Source: Bog-756 sp963734395
GTDB taxonomy: Bacteria > Actinomycetota > Acidimicrobiia > Acidimicrobiales > RAAP-2
Length of the DNA: 64,000 bases
Assembly (NCBI GenBank): GCA_963734395.1
Contig: CAVTGY010000003.1
Location: forward strand, 558,001 to 622,000
Reading direction: 5' to 3'
Shown: positions 18,123 through 27,715 of the stretch, piece by piece
Position numbering within the stretch: the stretch's first letter is position 1
How the letters are laid out: each line of letters starts with the position of its first letter
Position numbers and translations under genes: made by a program
Notes under the pieces: generated by a model
The model's input: only the letters and a program-made list of their open reading frames with translations
Database searches by the model: none
What the model was told of the DNA's origin: nothing

Positions 18123-18455
18123 ATGGACGGAGCCGGGCCGCCGGAGCGAGATATCGGCATAATGACACTTCTTGTGGGTGCCCTTACCGGCCAACACGAG
18201 TTATCTGAAGCTGACCGGCGAGCGGTCGGTGAATGGATGATCGATCATGCAGATGAAACAGAGGTCCGCGATCTACTAACCAAGATAGTGAGGACCCAGA
18301 TCGTTGATACCTCCGAGTTCCGGGTGAAGGTGGCGGAAGCGATCCGGGCAAAGTTCCAAACTACTGCCAGCGATGGGTCAGTAGACGAGGCGGCTGTTGA
18401 CCATCCTCGCGCTGAGGGGCGCCTCCGAGGTCTTTGGCGCAGTCACGGCTCGTGA
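18123..18455 (+). CDS. Small hypothetical protein
   Basis: 110 aa, predicted helical and charged, with no recognised domain. The ATG has a strong GAGGGAGGTG site at about 4 nt, supporting a real gene. The middle (SEADRRAVGEWMIDHADETEVRDLLTKIV) resembles a helical bundle. It stands alone between repeat copies A and B. Confidence 0.6.
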   Translation: MDGAGPPERDIGIMTLLVGALTGQHELSEADRRAVGEWMIDHADETEVRDLLTKIVRTQIVDTSEFRVKVAEAIRAKFQTTASDGSVDEAAVDHPRAEGRLRGLWRSHGS

Positions 18456-18493
18456 CGCATGTTCGATCTGAGACGCCAACCCGCTTCTTCGAT

Positions 18494-18533
18494 GTGCCGG
18501 TAGGCGGCGGTCGATAACTGACCCTCTCCCGTC
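18494..18533 (+). repeat. Interspersed stem-loop repeat, copy B
   Basis: Begins GTGCCGGTAGGCGGCGGTCG and continues with ATAACTGACCCTCTCCCG. The stem GGTC/GACC encloses GATAACT. It lies between a plus-strand gene and the convergent MarR gene, where it could also act as a terminator. Confidence 0.7.
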
Positions 18534-18534
18534 G

Positions 18535-19008
18535 TTAGGGAACGGCCGGTGAACCCGCAAGCTGCTCGGTCAGCAGCTCGAGGGAGCTGTGTAGCTCGGC
18601 GAAGCGCCGCGGCCCCAGGATCTCTGCGATCCGCAGCTGGGCCGCCCCCGCCTCGGCGTAGATTGTCTGCTCGATCCGCCGTCCCTTGGGTGTAAGTCGG
18701 ATCACGCGAGCCCTTCCGTCGGCGGAATCGGGCACACGCAATAGGTAACCGTGTCCTTCCAGGTGCCCGAGCAGGTCGTTGACCGACTGCTTCGTGATCC
18801 CCACTCGGTCTGCAAGCTGGCTTGGACGTACCCCCTCGAGGCCCGGATAGCGCCAGAGCCCGACGTGCGCTGCATTCAGATCGTCGAATCCTGCCGCAAC
18901 GACGCCCGCATACAGCTGATCACGGACCCACTGCCAAACGACACGGAGCATGGCGCCTACGTACGGGCTTCGCTCGTCGCTGGGGCGGTCGAAGGAATCG
19001 CTTGACAT
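18535..19008 (-). CDS. MarR-family transcriptional regulator
   Basis: 157-aa winged-helix repressor. The wHTH is clear: VRPSQLADRVGITKQSVNDLL, then the wing VPDSADGRARVIRLTPKGRR. It is divergent from the cupin genes, and a near-perfect inverted repeat lies 14 bp before its ATG. Autoregulation and control of the cupins is therefore the simplest reading. The ligand is unknown. Confidence 0.9.
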   Translation of the reverse strand: MSSDSFDRPSDERSPYVGAMLRVVWQWVRDQLYAGVVAAGFDDLNAAHVGLWRYPGLEGVRPSQLADRVGITKQSVNDLLGHLEGHGYLLRVPDSADGRARVIRLTPKGRRIEQTIYAEAGAAQLRIAEILGPRRFAELHSSLELLTEQLAGSPAVP

Positions 19009-19021
19009 GGTCGTAAGGTTA

Positions 19022-19042
19022 CCATACGATCTAATCGTAAGG
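19022..19042. promoter_or_regulatory. Probable MarR operator
   Basis: Arms CCATACGAT and ATCGTAAGG separated by CTA match at 8 of 9 positions. In addition TCGTAAGG(T/A)TACC occurs twice as a direct repeat (19012-19024 and 19035-19047). The site lies just upstream of the MarR start and about 56 bp before the first cupin start. Confidence 0.6.
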
Positions 19043-19097
19043 ATACCTGACTACCGATCCCGGACAGGTTCCAACTAGCAAGTAGGAGGTGGCCGAA

Positions 19098-19388
19098 GTG
19101 ACGACAGCAGTTGTCGACTCCCCCGAGAAGGAACAAGGGCTGGCGCGGTGGTTCCTCGACACCTTGGTCGTTGAGGACGGCTGCGCACCCGAAATGGACA
19201 CCGTCGTGCTCGACATGGCCTTGCCAGTCGGCCCGGTGCCCCTGCTGCACGAATACGTCTCATCCAAACGACGGCCCTGGCGTCTCGTCGCCCGCTGGGT
19301 TCCGGACCCGCATGGTGAGACCGCCCTCGTCTGCATCTGGGTGCCACAGACAGGGGCCGTAGCGTCGGCTCCGAGGCTCGAACCTTGA
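19098..19388 (+). pseudogene. Truncated tandem copy of a cupin gene
   Basis: The first ~50 residues (TTAVVDSPEKEQGLARWFLD ... LPVGPVPLLH) closely match the start of the complete cupin gene 325 bp downstream. After LLH the sequence is unrelated and lacks the metal-binding cupin motifs. The AGGAGG site is kept, so a 96-aa protein could still be made. This looks like a partial duplication followed by loss or replacement of the cupin core. Confidence 0.65.
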
Positions 19389-19422
19389 TTCTGAGACAGG
19401 ATTCTCTCAGGAGGCGATCGAA

Positions 19423-19923
19423 ATGACGACGGCAATTGTTAGCTCCCCCGAGAACGAGAATGGGCTGGCGTGGTGGTTCCTCGACACGTTGGTCGTTGAG
19501 CACCGCTGCGCACCCGAAATGGACACCGTCGTGCTCGAGATGACCTTGCCCGTCGGCTCGGCGCCCCCGCTGCACGTCCACGACGATCTCGACGACACCT
19601 GGTACATCCTCGAGGGCCAGATGGTCGTGCGCTGTGGCGACGAGCAGCTGGTCGTCGGAGCTGGGCATTGGGTCTCCATGCCCCGCGGCGTGCCGCACAC
19701 GTTCCGAGTGGTCGGTGAATGCGAGGCGCGGATCTTGCTCGTGCACGACAACGCCAGCTTTCGCGATCTCATCCGGGACATCGGCGCTCCAGCTACGGCG
19801 CGTGTCGTGCCGAGCCACCCAACGTTCCCGCCCATGGACGAGTTGGCGCGCATCGCTGCGTCCCATGACCTCAGGCCAATCGGGCCTCCCATGAGCGCTG
19901 AAGACAGTGCCCGTCACCGGTGA
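19423..19923 (+). CDS. Cupin-domain protein
   Basis: 166-aa single cupin. Motif 1 is HVHDDLDDTWYILEGQM and motif 2 is GHWVSMPRGVPHTFRV, giving the histidine/glutamate metal site. An AGGAGG site precedes the ATG. Family members include dioxygenases, isomerases and sensor proteins, so the reaction is not deducible. It is probably controlled by the divergent MarR protein and is convergent with the TetR gene. Confidence 0.85.
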   Translation: MTTAIVSSPENENGLAWWFLDTLVVEHRCAPEMDTVVLEMTLPVGSAPPLHVHDDLDDTWYILEGQMVVRCGDEQLVVGAGHWVSMPRGVPHTFRVVGECEARILLVHDNASFRDLIRDIGAPATARVVPSHPTFPPMDELARIAASHDLRPIGPPMSAEDSARHR

Positions 19924-19963
19924 ACGTGGGATACATGAGGCCATCGGCCGAGAGCCACGATGG

Positions 19964-20604
19964 ACTAGCCGGAGAGTCGACTCTTGACCGCTGAACGGGC
20001 ACGAGCGACGACTGCTTGATCATCGTGAGGACGCTCACGGTGTTTGTCCCGGCAAGAATGACACCGAGCTCAAAGGCGATCTGTCCGGGGTCAGTGCCTG
20101 GCGGCAGTTCACCTTTCTCAACCGCAGAGTTGGCTTCGCGCTCGAGCAGGTTCCGCCACTGCTGTTGGATACGGGCCACTTCGTCATGTACACGTCCGGG
20201 GCGGGCCCCGACCTCGGCAGAGGCGGCGACAAAGAAGCAGCCACCGGGGAAGATGCGCCGCTCCACATAGGAGAGGAAGCCGGCACACAGGGCGAGCAGG
20301 CGTTCGCGCCCCGGCTCAGTCGCACCTAGTGCTGGTGTGACCACTTCAGTGATGAAGCTGTCGCGTGCCGCGTTGATGGTCGCCAGCTGGAGCTCCTCCT
20401 TGGAGCCGAACAGCCGCGTACGCTGCTCTTCGCGATCCCGGTGGCGTCGGCGAGTCGGCCGAGCGAAAGCCCTTCGATGCCCTCAATGGTTGCGAGTCGT
20501 GCGGCCTGCGGCGGAAGCTCGACTACCTGGGCCACATTTCGGTTGACGTAACCAAAACGCTTACCGTGGTGGAGTGCCTGAACCAGATCCGCACGGATGC
20601 CCAT
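19964..20604 (-). pseudogene. TetR-family regulator, frameshifted as assembled
   Basis: The N-terminal part has the HTH (LSLGRLADATGIAKS). The frame then jumps near 20420 to RLFGSKEELQLATINAARDSFI, continuing through the ligand domain (FPGGCFFVAASAEVGARPG). It jumps again near 20020 to DQAVVARARSAVKSRLSG and a TAG at 19964. Both shifts behave as one-base losses, the opposite of most in this window. Restored, it is a normal TetR of about 200 aa. It is convergent with the cupin. Confidence 0.75.
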
Positions 20605-20625
20605 GAGACTGCTCCGAGGGTGTTC

Positions 20626-22140
20626 TTACGAGACCACCAGTACCAGCAAGGCCTTAGCGACACCCCGACCCCACGTTCCGGACTCCACTTCCACATTTGC
20701 GTTGAAGGAGCCGGATTGCTTCGGTGTACCCGAGATCACGCCAGTCGATTTGCCAAGTTTCAGGCCCTTGGGCAGTCGGACCCCTGTCACCTTCCAGGTG
20801 TAGGGCGCGGTTCCGCCCACCGCGGTGAGGTTCGCAGTGTAGGCCTGCCCTACGGCTCCCTCCGGGAGCGTCGTGGTAGTGATGGCCAGAGACGATTCCA
20901 CCAGGGTGAGGTTCGAAGCGTTTGCGATGTATGAGCCCACTGCTGTGCAGCTGGCGTTCTCGGTCATGCATGCAACGCCGAAGAGCAGCTCTGACGCATG
21001 AGTGCTTTCTTGCCGAGCCTGTGCCACCGACCAGGAACTGCCATTCCAGGTTTCGATCAGATTTTGGTTCACGAGTTTTTTGGATACGTTCTCATAAACT
21101 CCCGCTGCCGTGCACGCGCTCGGGCCGGTGCATGACACCGCTTCGAGTCCGCTCCGGCTGTTTCCAACGTTGGGGCTGGATACGACCGCCCAGGAAGCTC
21201 CATCCCACTGCTCGACGAGCGTCGCCCCCACCGAACCGTTGAAGTAAGCGCCGACGGCGGTGCAGTTTGTAGCGCTGGTGCAGGATACGCCATTGAGGCC
21301 GATGAGCTCCTGGGAGGGGTTGGGACTGTCGGAGATCTCAAATCCGCTTCCGTTCCAGGTGTCGACGAGAGTTCCGGACTGACTGCCTAGCGAATAGGAC
21401 CCGACGGCAACGCAGTACATCGAGTTGGTGCACGACACCCCGTTGAGACCATTGTTGTCTCCCGCTTGGTCGCCGCTGGGAACGATGCTCCAACTCGTCC
21501 CGTTCCACATCTCCGCCAGCGTGGATCCGACCTCGCTGGAGGAATACGAGGTTCCGACGGCCGCACAGCCCGTCAGACTGCCGCACGACACCCCAGTGAG
21601 GACGTCATTGATGCCCGACAGGTTGGCACTTGGGACCACTGACCAGCTGATGCCGTTCCACGACTCGGTCAAGGTTTGTTCAAGTGATCCGCCAACGTAG
21701 GAGCCTGCAGCCATGCAGTTGTTCGGCCCGGTGCAGGATATGGCCACGAGGCTGTTCTCCGTCCCGGGATCTGGACTGGCGATGATCGACCAAGCCGTTC
21801 CGTTCCACGATTCGGTAAGGGTCTGCCAGTCCGCACCATCGGACGCCGGAGAGTAGTAGCCGACGGCCATACAGCTAGTGGAACTGGTACAGGACACGGC
21901 TCTGAGGTCGCTACCTACCGGCGGCTCGGTGTTCGGAGGATTGGGGCTGGACACCAGTGTCCACGGAGTGGTGATCGGGGCTGCTCCGGCAATTCCAGAA
22001 CTCTCCAGGATGGCTGTCGGCACCGCCGCGCAACATGCGATTGCGATCGAGGCGATCAGCAGCATTCGGAACCGACCCCGCGTCCGATTGATCTTGCTCA
22101 ACGGAGCTGGGCTCGGTAACCCATTGACCGAAGACTTCAT
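20626..22140 (-). CDS. Secreted seven-repeat beta-propeller protein with C-terminal Ig-like domain
   Basis: 504 aa from the ATG at 22140; an earlier in-frame start at 22272 would bury the signal peptide. A signal anchor (RMLLIASIAIACCAAVPTA) is followed by seven repeats of about 50 aa. Each has GVSCTS..xCxAVGxY and a TLVExWNGxSWSVV strand; the cysteine pair in each repeat could form a disulfide. Seven repeats suggest a seven-bladed propeller. Residues about 415-495 (LPEGAVGQAYTANLTAVGGT) look like a putative-Ig (He_PIG) domain. Probably a cell-surface binding protein; the ligand is unknown. Confidence 0.8.
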   Translation of the reverse strand: MKSSVNGLPSPAPLSKINRTRGRFRMLLIASIAIACCAAVPTAILESSGIAGAAPITTPWTLVSSPNPPNTEPPVGSDLRAVSCTSSTSCMAVGYYSPASDGADWQTLTESWNGTAWSIIASPDPGTENSLVAISCTGPNNCMAAGSYVGGSLEQTLTESWNGISWSVVPSANLSGINDVLTGVSCGSLTGCAAVGTSYSSSEVGSTLAEMWNGTSWSIVPSGDQAGDNNGLNGVSCTNSMYCVAVGSYSLGSQSGTLVDTWNGSGFEISDSPNPSQELIGLNGVSCTSATNCTAVGAYFNGSVGATLVEQWDGASWAVVSSPNVGNSRSGLEAVSCTGPSACTAAGVYENVSKKLVNQNLIETWNGSSWSVAQARQESTHASELLFGVACMTENASCTAVGSYIANASNLTLVESSLAITTTTLPEGAVGQAYTANLTAVGGTAPYTWKVTGVRLPKGLKLGKSTGVISGTPKQSGSFNANVEVESGTWGRGVAKALLVLVVS

Positions 22141-22434
22141 TGTGCCCACCCCCGGTGTTTGTGTGAGTTGTGCCGCAACGACCAGTGGTTCCGCCATTAC
22201 CCCCTGCAACGAATGAATGGTCGCGAGCCAACTCCCTGACCGATTGTGACAACATCGGCACTGCAAGTCCACTGCGGCTCAATTACACAGGTCAGAGCAC
22301 CATCGGGGGGCGATTGGCCGTCGGGTGGTCCGCTCGCCTTCAACACCACCCAGCCTCGCCGAAGTACGAGCGCACGGCACCTGCGGAATGCCAAGCTCTC
22401 GGAATACCTGACGAACTGGGGGAGCGTGGCGCCC

Positions 22435-24733
22435 ATGGAATTCCAGGGAAAGATCGGCAACGACTGGCGCGACTCGGAGCCTTGGTGGCCGCCTCTGCCT
22501 ACCCCGCCAGAAGATGCGCCCAACGTGGTGCTCGATCGTGCTCGACGACGTCGGATTCGCCCAGCTTGGCTGCTATGGGTCCGACATTGAGACCCCCTTC
22601 ATCGACGCCGTCGCTGCCGAGGGTGTGCGACTGACCAACTTCCACACCACCGCTCTGTGCTCGCCGACGCGGGCCTGCCTGCTGACTGGGCGGAACCACC
22701 ATCGGAGCGGTATGGGCCGAGTAGCTGACCTGGCCACAGGTTTCCCCGGCTATTGGGGGCGACCGCCTCGCGAGAACGGTTTCCTCTCCGAGATGCTTCG
22801 GACTATCGGCTACGCCACCTATGCAGTGGGGAAGTGGCACCTGAGTCCCGAGGGCGAGACCAACATGGCGAATTCGCGAACGACATGGCCTCTCGGGCGC
22901 GGCTTCGATCGCTGGTACGGCTTCCACGGCGGTGAAACCCACCAGTTCGTACCCGCGCTATACCACGACAACCACGCCGTACGTCCGCCGCGTTCGCTCG
23001 ACGAGGGATACCACCTCGAGCGCGGATCTGGCCGACCGGGCCATCGAGTATCTGGGCGACCTGCGCGCCGTCGACGACGAGCTGCCCTTCTTCTTATATT
23101 TCGCCACGGGGGCCTGCCATTCCCCCCACCACGCACCGGCCGAGTGGATCGAGCGTTATAAGGGTCGCTTCGCCAAAGGTTGGGACGCCTGGCGCGAGGA
23201 GACCTTTGCCCGTCAACTCGCCGCGAGCATCGTCCCGGAGGGCACCGTACTCACGCCGCGCCCGCCGTGGGTCCCCGCATGGGACAGCCTCGACGAGCGT
23301 CAGCGCACACTCGCCGAGCGCTTTATGGAGTGCTTCGCCGCCTTCTTGTCCTACACCGACGAGCAGATTGGTCGGGTGCTCGCGTTCATCGAGGACGTGG
23401 GCGACGCAGATGACACCGTGGTGATGATCGTCTCGGACAACGGTGCCAGCTCGGAGGGGGGCAAGGAGGGGACGATCAACGAGGGCCGCATGTCGAACTT
23501 CGAGGGCGCCGGCGTGGGAGAGATGTACGCCGCGGCTCGACGAGATCGGTGGGCCCAGCAGCCATAACAACTACCCGTGGGGATGGACTATGGCCGGTAA
23601 CACCCCGTTCAAGCGCTGGAAGCGAGAGGTCCACGAGGGTGGCGTGGCCGATCCCTGCATCGTCCGCCTGCCGCACGGCCGGTGCGGCCAATGAGGGCAG
23701 CGGAGTGCGCCGGCAGTACGCGCATGCAATCGACATCGCGCCGACGGTACTCGAGCTGGTTGGTATCTCGCCGCCGGCTGAGATCGATGGCATCGCCCAG
23801 TCGCACCTCGACGGCACCAGCTTTGCCTACCTTCTCGGCGACGGAGGAGAGGAAGAGGCTGGTCGGCACCTCACCCAACACTTCGAGATGCTCGGCTCGC
23901 GTGCCATTTACCACGAAGGGTGGAAGGCGGTGACGTACCACCCGGTCGGTCCGGTCTACGACGACGGTCTACGGGCCAGCGCGCCGTGGGACGACGACGT
24001 CTGGGAGCTCTACCACGTGACCGATGACGTATCGGAGTCACGTGACCTCGCCGCCGAGTTTCCCGAAAAGGTCGCCGAGCTCGTGGCGCTCTGGTGGGAA
24101 GAGGCACGGCACAACGACGTGCTCCCGCTCGATAACCGGGTGCTCGAGGCCATTGCGCACAAGCACGACCGCCGGCGCACTCAGGCAACCTACCGCTACT
24201 TCCAGGGGGGAGCTCCTGTGCCCGAATGGGTGGCCGTCGACGTCCGAAACCGCTCCCATGTCATCGAGCTCACGGTCGAAGTAGCCCAGGGTGTCGTGCC
24301 GTCAGGAACCCTGCTGGCGCTCGGATGCGCACTCGGTGGCTGGTCCTTCCATCTCGTCGACGGCCGACTGCGCTACGTACACAACCTGCACGGCAAGCGC
24401 CTCTACGAGGTCGTGGCAGACACATCACTGGGTTCAGGTCGACACGAGGTGGCCTTCCGCTTCGAGAAGGATGATGCGCTTGGGGGCCGGGCCATGCTCG
24501 TACAGGACGGGGTGGTGGTCGGGACCGGCGAAGTGGAGCGCTTCACCCCAGTGGCCTTCAACGAAGTGATGATCGGGCTCACGTGCGGATACGAATGGGG
24601 GCCTGCGGTGGGAGGCGACTATAACGCGCCGTTCGCCTTCAACGGCACCATCGACCGCGCGGAGGTGTCGGCCACGGGTCCAGTCGTGCGCGACCCGGTG
24701 GCGGAGGTGGCAACCATTCTTGCCTCGCAGTGA
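22435..24733 (+). pseudogene. Arylsulfatase (type I sulfatase), frameshifted four times as assembled
   Basis: Hydrolyses sulfate esters through a formylglycine made from the cysteine in CSPTRACLLTGR. Pieces in five successive frames give PNVV, VLDDVGFAQLGCYGSDI, the signature, KWHLSPEGE, ADLADRAIEYLGDL, VSDNGASSEGGKEG, PSSHNNYPWGWTMAGNTPFK, and the C-terminal jelly-roll-like domain. Each junction (about 22537, 23017, 23532, 23675) is a one-base gain, and the restored protein is about 765 aa and full length. The ATG at 22435 follows GGGGGAG. No sulfatase-maturing enzyme is visible nearby. Confidence 0.85.
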
Positions 24734-24934
24734 TCGCACCTATCCTGCTCTGGTTTCCTGGAGCTGAAGCCAGACAACGCGCCCTGAGCCGCTGTTCGGG
24801 GATACGCCTGGCAGACTTGCAAAGGCCGGGAGGAGTTCCACCCCTCTTACACAGCGATGACTTTGGTGTCCGGCAAACGTCAAATGGAAGACACGGCTCT
24901 AGCAGTGTCGCCGGACTACCAGAAGGGAGATGTA

Positions 24935-25459
24935 ATGGACATCATCAACTTGGGTGCGACGGACGGGCTGCCCCCAGTGAACTGGGCGAACGTCGTCGAG
25001 AAACTCGATGCCGGATCGCCGCCGGCTCCCGACGCCCACAACGCTCGCACGACGTGGCTCTCGACGGTGAACGAGGACGGGAGCCCGCACGTGACGGCGG
25101 TCGGTGCGCTCTGGTTGGACGGAAGCTTTTGGTTCCAGACCGGATCGGGAACCCGGAAGGGCCGCAACATCTCCCGCGACCGGCGATGTTCGATCGCGGT
25201 GTCGATTCGCGATGCAGATGTCGTCGCCGAAGGTGAGGCAGAGCGGGAGACCGACCCGGCCACACTGACGCGCCTCGCCAAAGCCTGGGCGGATCAAGGG
25301 TGGCCCGCCGAACTGGATGAGACCGGGGCTGGTATCACTGCCCCGTTCAACGCACCGTCGCAGGGCCCACCGCCGTGGAACGTATTTCGCATCAAGGCAC
25401 GTTCGGTGACCGTAGTACTGGGCACCGAGCCGGGCGGGCTGACTCGCTTCAGGTTCTAA
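24935..25459 (+). CDS. Pyridoxamine-5'-phosphate-oxidase-fold protein
   Basis: 174-aa split-barrel flavin/F420-binding-fold protein. The N-terminal pattern ARTTWLSTVNEDGSPHVTAVG, then FWFQTGSGTRKGRNISRDRRC, is typical of the PPOX family. The ATG at 24935 follows AAGGGAG and is preferred to an upstream start at 24857. Actinobacterial relatives are often F420-dependent reductases; cofactor choice is not certain here. It stands alone. Confidence 0.82.
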   Translation: MDIINLGATDGLPPVNWANVVEKLDAGSPPAPDAHNARTTWLSTVNEDGSPHVTAVGALWLDGSFWFQTGSGTRKGRNISRDRRCSIAVSIRDADVVAEGEAERETDPATLTRLAKAWADQGWPAELDETGAGITAPFNAPSQGPPPWNVFRIKARSVTVVLGTEPGGLTRFRF

Positions 25460-25640
25460 TCTCAGGCAGCGAGGGGCTTGGGCGGCCTCGCCGGTTGAGG
25501 GTTGCTTGTCAGCGCTCCGCCCGTCCGGCCCAGTCGAGAGCGCACAGATCACGGTGCCGATTGTCATTGTTTTGGGGCAAGCTTTAGCGTCAGGTGTCGC
25601 CGACCGGATTCCTTGAAGTCGCAGGTCAGTCCGTCAATGT

Positions 25641-25654
25641 GGCCTGTACAGGCC
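25641..25654. promoter_or_regulatory. Perfect 14-bp palindrome
   Basis: GGCCTGTACAGGCC, with further TGT/ACA pairing outside after a one-base bulge. It lies midway in the 318-bp gap before the ECF sigma gene. It could be an operator or the stem of a leader structure. Apart from this and the terminator-like hairpin the gap shows no gene. Confidence 0.4.
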
Positions 25655-25691
25655 CACACGGGCCTGCCACCGATCCCCTCTCGGCGAACGC

Positions 25692-25718
25692 CATCGGCAC
25701 GTCGGTGCCGATGATTTT
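25692..25718 (+). terminator. Hairpin with T-rich tail
   Basis: Arms CATCGGCAC and GTGCCGATG (perfect, 9 bp) enclose GTCG and are followed by ATTTTCT. This has the form of an intrinsic terminator. It may end transcripts from the PPOX gene or attenuate the sigma-factor transcript starting upstream. Confidence 0.55.
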
Positions 25719-25777
25719 CTCCGGTTTGTCGTATTAGGAGGCAACCTTTCGAACACAAAGGAGGGTTGAAGTAGGTA

Positions 25778-26468
25778 ATGGACGGACGTCGGCATAAGAG
25801 CCAGCCTCGTATTGACTTCGACCGCTTCGTCGCCGAGACAGCTGAGCCGCTGCTGCGGTCGGCCTACCTGATCACCTGGGACTTCGCAGAGGCGGAAGAC
25901 CTGGTTCAGGAATGTCTGTTCAAGGTCGCCCGCCGATGGCCCCGGGTCAAGAAGATGGAGCGGCCGGTCGCGTACCGCGCGCACGGTGCTCATCAACCTT
26001 GCGTTGGACGAAGGGAAGCGGCGGAGCCAGCGGCGCTCAGAGCTTGGACCCGAAGCGACTGGGCTCCTCGAAGCGCACCACGACGATGCCGCCGTGCGCA
26101 TCCTTGGAAGCGTCGAGACGAGTACGGACTTATTGGGAGTGATCGGAGAGCTGCCACCGCGGCAACGCGCCGCCCTCGTACTGCGGTACTTCGACGACCT
26201 GAGCGAAGCGGAGGTCGCTGATGTGATGGGTTGTTCGGTCGGGACGGTGAAGAGCACCACGTCGCGAGCCCTCGAGCGCCTCCGTCGGGAAGTCAAAGGC
26301 ACGGGGCCTGCATCCGACATCACGGCGCACGGCACACAGGAAACCCATGCCAACGGTTCGTCACGGCCAACCGACCTCCGAACGGCCGCGTTCTCACACG
26401 CCCGGCCAGACCTGGACACAATCGCACAAGACACGACACAAACGACTGAAGGGAGCACCACCAAATGA
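25778..26468 (+). pseudogene. ECF RNA polymerase sigma factor (SigE-family-like), frameshifted as assembled
   Basis: Alternative sigma factor. Region 2 is FVAETAEPLLRSAYLITWDF...EDLVQECLFKVARRW. After a one-base gain near 25975 (extra C in TACCGCG), the other frame gives ARTVLINLALDEGKRR. Region 4 is ELPPRQRAALVLRYFDDLSE...GCSVGTVKS. A tail of about 60 residues follows region 4. The TGA overlaps the ATG of the next gene (ATGA), the usual layout for a sigma factor and its anti-sigma partner. AAGGAGGG lies upstream of the start. Confidence 0.85.
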
Positions 26469-27466
26469 AGATGACGTTGGAAGAGGAGCTGATCTCCGTC
26501 CTCAGAACTCGCGCGGCAGCGCTGCCGACGGACGCGTCGGAGAAGCTGCGCTCCGTCAATTACCACCCACGCCGGCACCGCCGCGCCGCGCCTGCAGCAC
26601 TCGGCGCCACTGCTGTCGGTGCCGCCGCGGCGGGAACTGCCCTGGTGGTAGCTCTCGGTGGGGCCGCTCCCGCTTACGCGGGCTGGAGCACTGCGCCGAC
26701 AGCGGCCTCGTCCTCACTGTCGTCGCAGGCCGACAAGAGCTGCCTGGGCGCGCTCCCCTCTGACCAGCCTGCCGGCGGCGAGCTCGGCTCTGGGCCCTGG
26801 CAGCCCCTGCTCACTGACGTGCGTGGCCCGTTTACGGTGGCGCTCTACCAGAACGACAGCGCCTACATGGGTTGCTTCACCAGCTCCTCCTTCACGCAGA
26901 TGACGCTGGTGAGCTCGAACGGCGACACCTCGAACGGCGTGCTCAAGGTCAGCGGCTCCGGCTCGGGCAGCTCGTCGCAGGGCCTGTCGACGGTGACGGT
27001 AGGCGGTACAACTTCTGGCGATCTCCAAAACGTCGTTCAATCGCATCTCTCCACAGCTGACGGCCCGTACACACTCGTCGACGGGCGAGTCGCGTCAGGG
27101 GTGACAGGGGTCACCCTCGTGCTCGATAACGGGCAAGACGTTGTGGCCACCGTGGCCGACGGGTGGCTTCTCGCCTGGTGGCCCAGCGACGCCGCGGCAA
27201 CCTCGTCGCGGGTAACCAATGCGTCCGGTACGACCTCCGAAGCTCTGGTCTTGTCGACCAAGGGACCGCCAACGCCCCCCGCCCCCGGTTCCTGCACGCC
27301 GACCACGACTCCCGACGGAACGAACGGGGTAGTCCACTGCACCAGCTCCGGCGGTGAAAGGGAGGGGTCAGGGAACTCTGGCAACAGCGGCAGCAGCGAG
27401 AACGTCACCCGAGCCGGGAACAGTGGCAACACCAGCGGGACCGGAACCGGCCCGACGAAGTCCTGA
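26465..27466 (+). CDS. Probable membrane anti-sigma-type protein
   Basis: 333 aa. A short cytoplasmic N-terminus (about 1-42) is followed by a TM helix (about 43-70, AALGATAVGAAAAGTALVVAL). The large extracytoplasmic domain is Ser/Gly/Thr-rich and ends in a low-complexity NSGNSGSS tail. Coupling to the ECF sigma gene by a four-base overlap suggests it restrains that sigma factor. The N-terminus lacks an obvious zinc HxxxCxxC motif, so it would be a non-ZAS type. Function is inferred from context. Confidence 0.65.
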   Translation: MKMTLEEELISVLRTRAAALPTDASEKLRSVNYHPRRHRRAAPAALGATAVGAAAAGTALVVALGGAAPAYAGWSTAPTAASSSLSSQADKSCLGALPSDQPAGGELGSGPWQPLLTDVRGPFTVALYQNDSAYMGCFTSSSFTQMTLVSSNGDTSNGVLKVSGSGSGSSSQGLSTVTVGGTTSGDLQNVVQSHLSTADGPYTLVDGRVASGVTGVTLVLDNGQDVVATVADGWLLAWWPSDAAATSSRVTNASGTTSEALVLSTKGPPTPPAPGSCTPTTTPDGTNGVVHCTSSGGEREGSGNSGNSGSSENVTRAGNSGNTSGTGTGPTKS

Positions 27467-27715
27467 GCCTGCCAGCCGACGAACCCGCCGTCGCGAGACC
27501 AATATCAAGCCAGAGCGAGGGAGCCACCAACCGGGGGATGAGCCAACATCCGCGACCGGACACTCGCATTGGTGTTGTGAGATGCCCCTCCGCCCTGCCG
27601 GGGCAGACCATGAGGCTCCGGCTGCATCCGAGCCCTCGAAGCGGTCAAAATCCGACTCCAGTAGTCTCACCATGCCGGGCAGTCCGGCTCGGCTAGCGAG
27701 CCAACGGAGGAACCT

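Noticed and set aside
19973..19984. AGAGTCGACTCT palindrome as an operator
   Set aside because: After frame correction it lies inside the coding end of the TetR gene (SAVKSRLSG), so symmetry is probably incidental.
22435..24733. Five separate small genes in place of the sulfatase
   Set aside because: The pieces are consecutive parts of one sulfatase in order, joined by one-base shifts; none is a complete domain alone.
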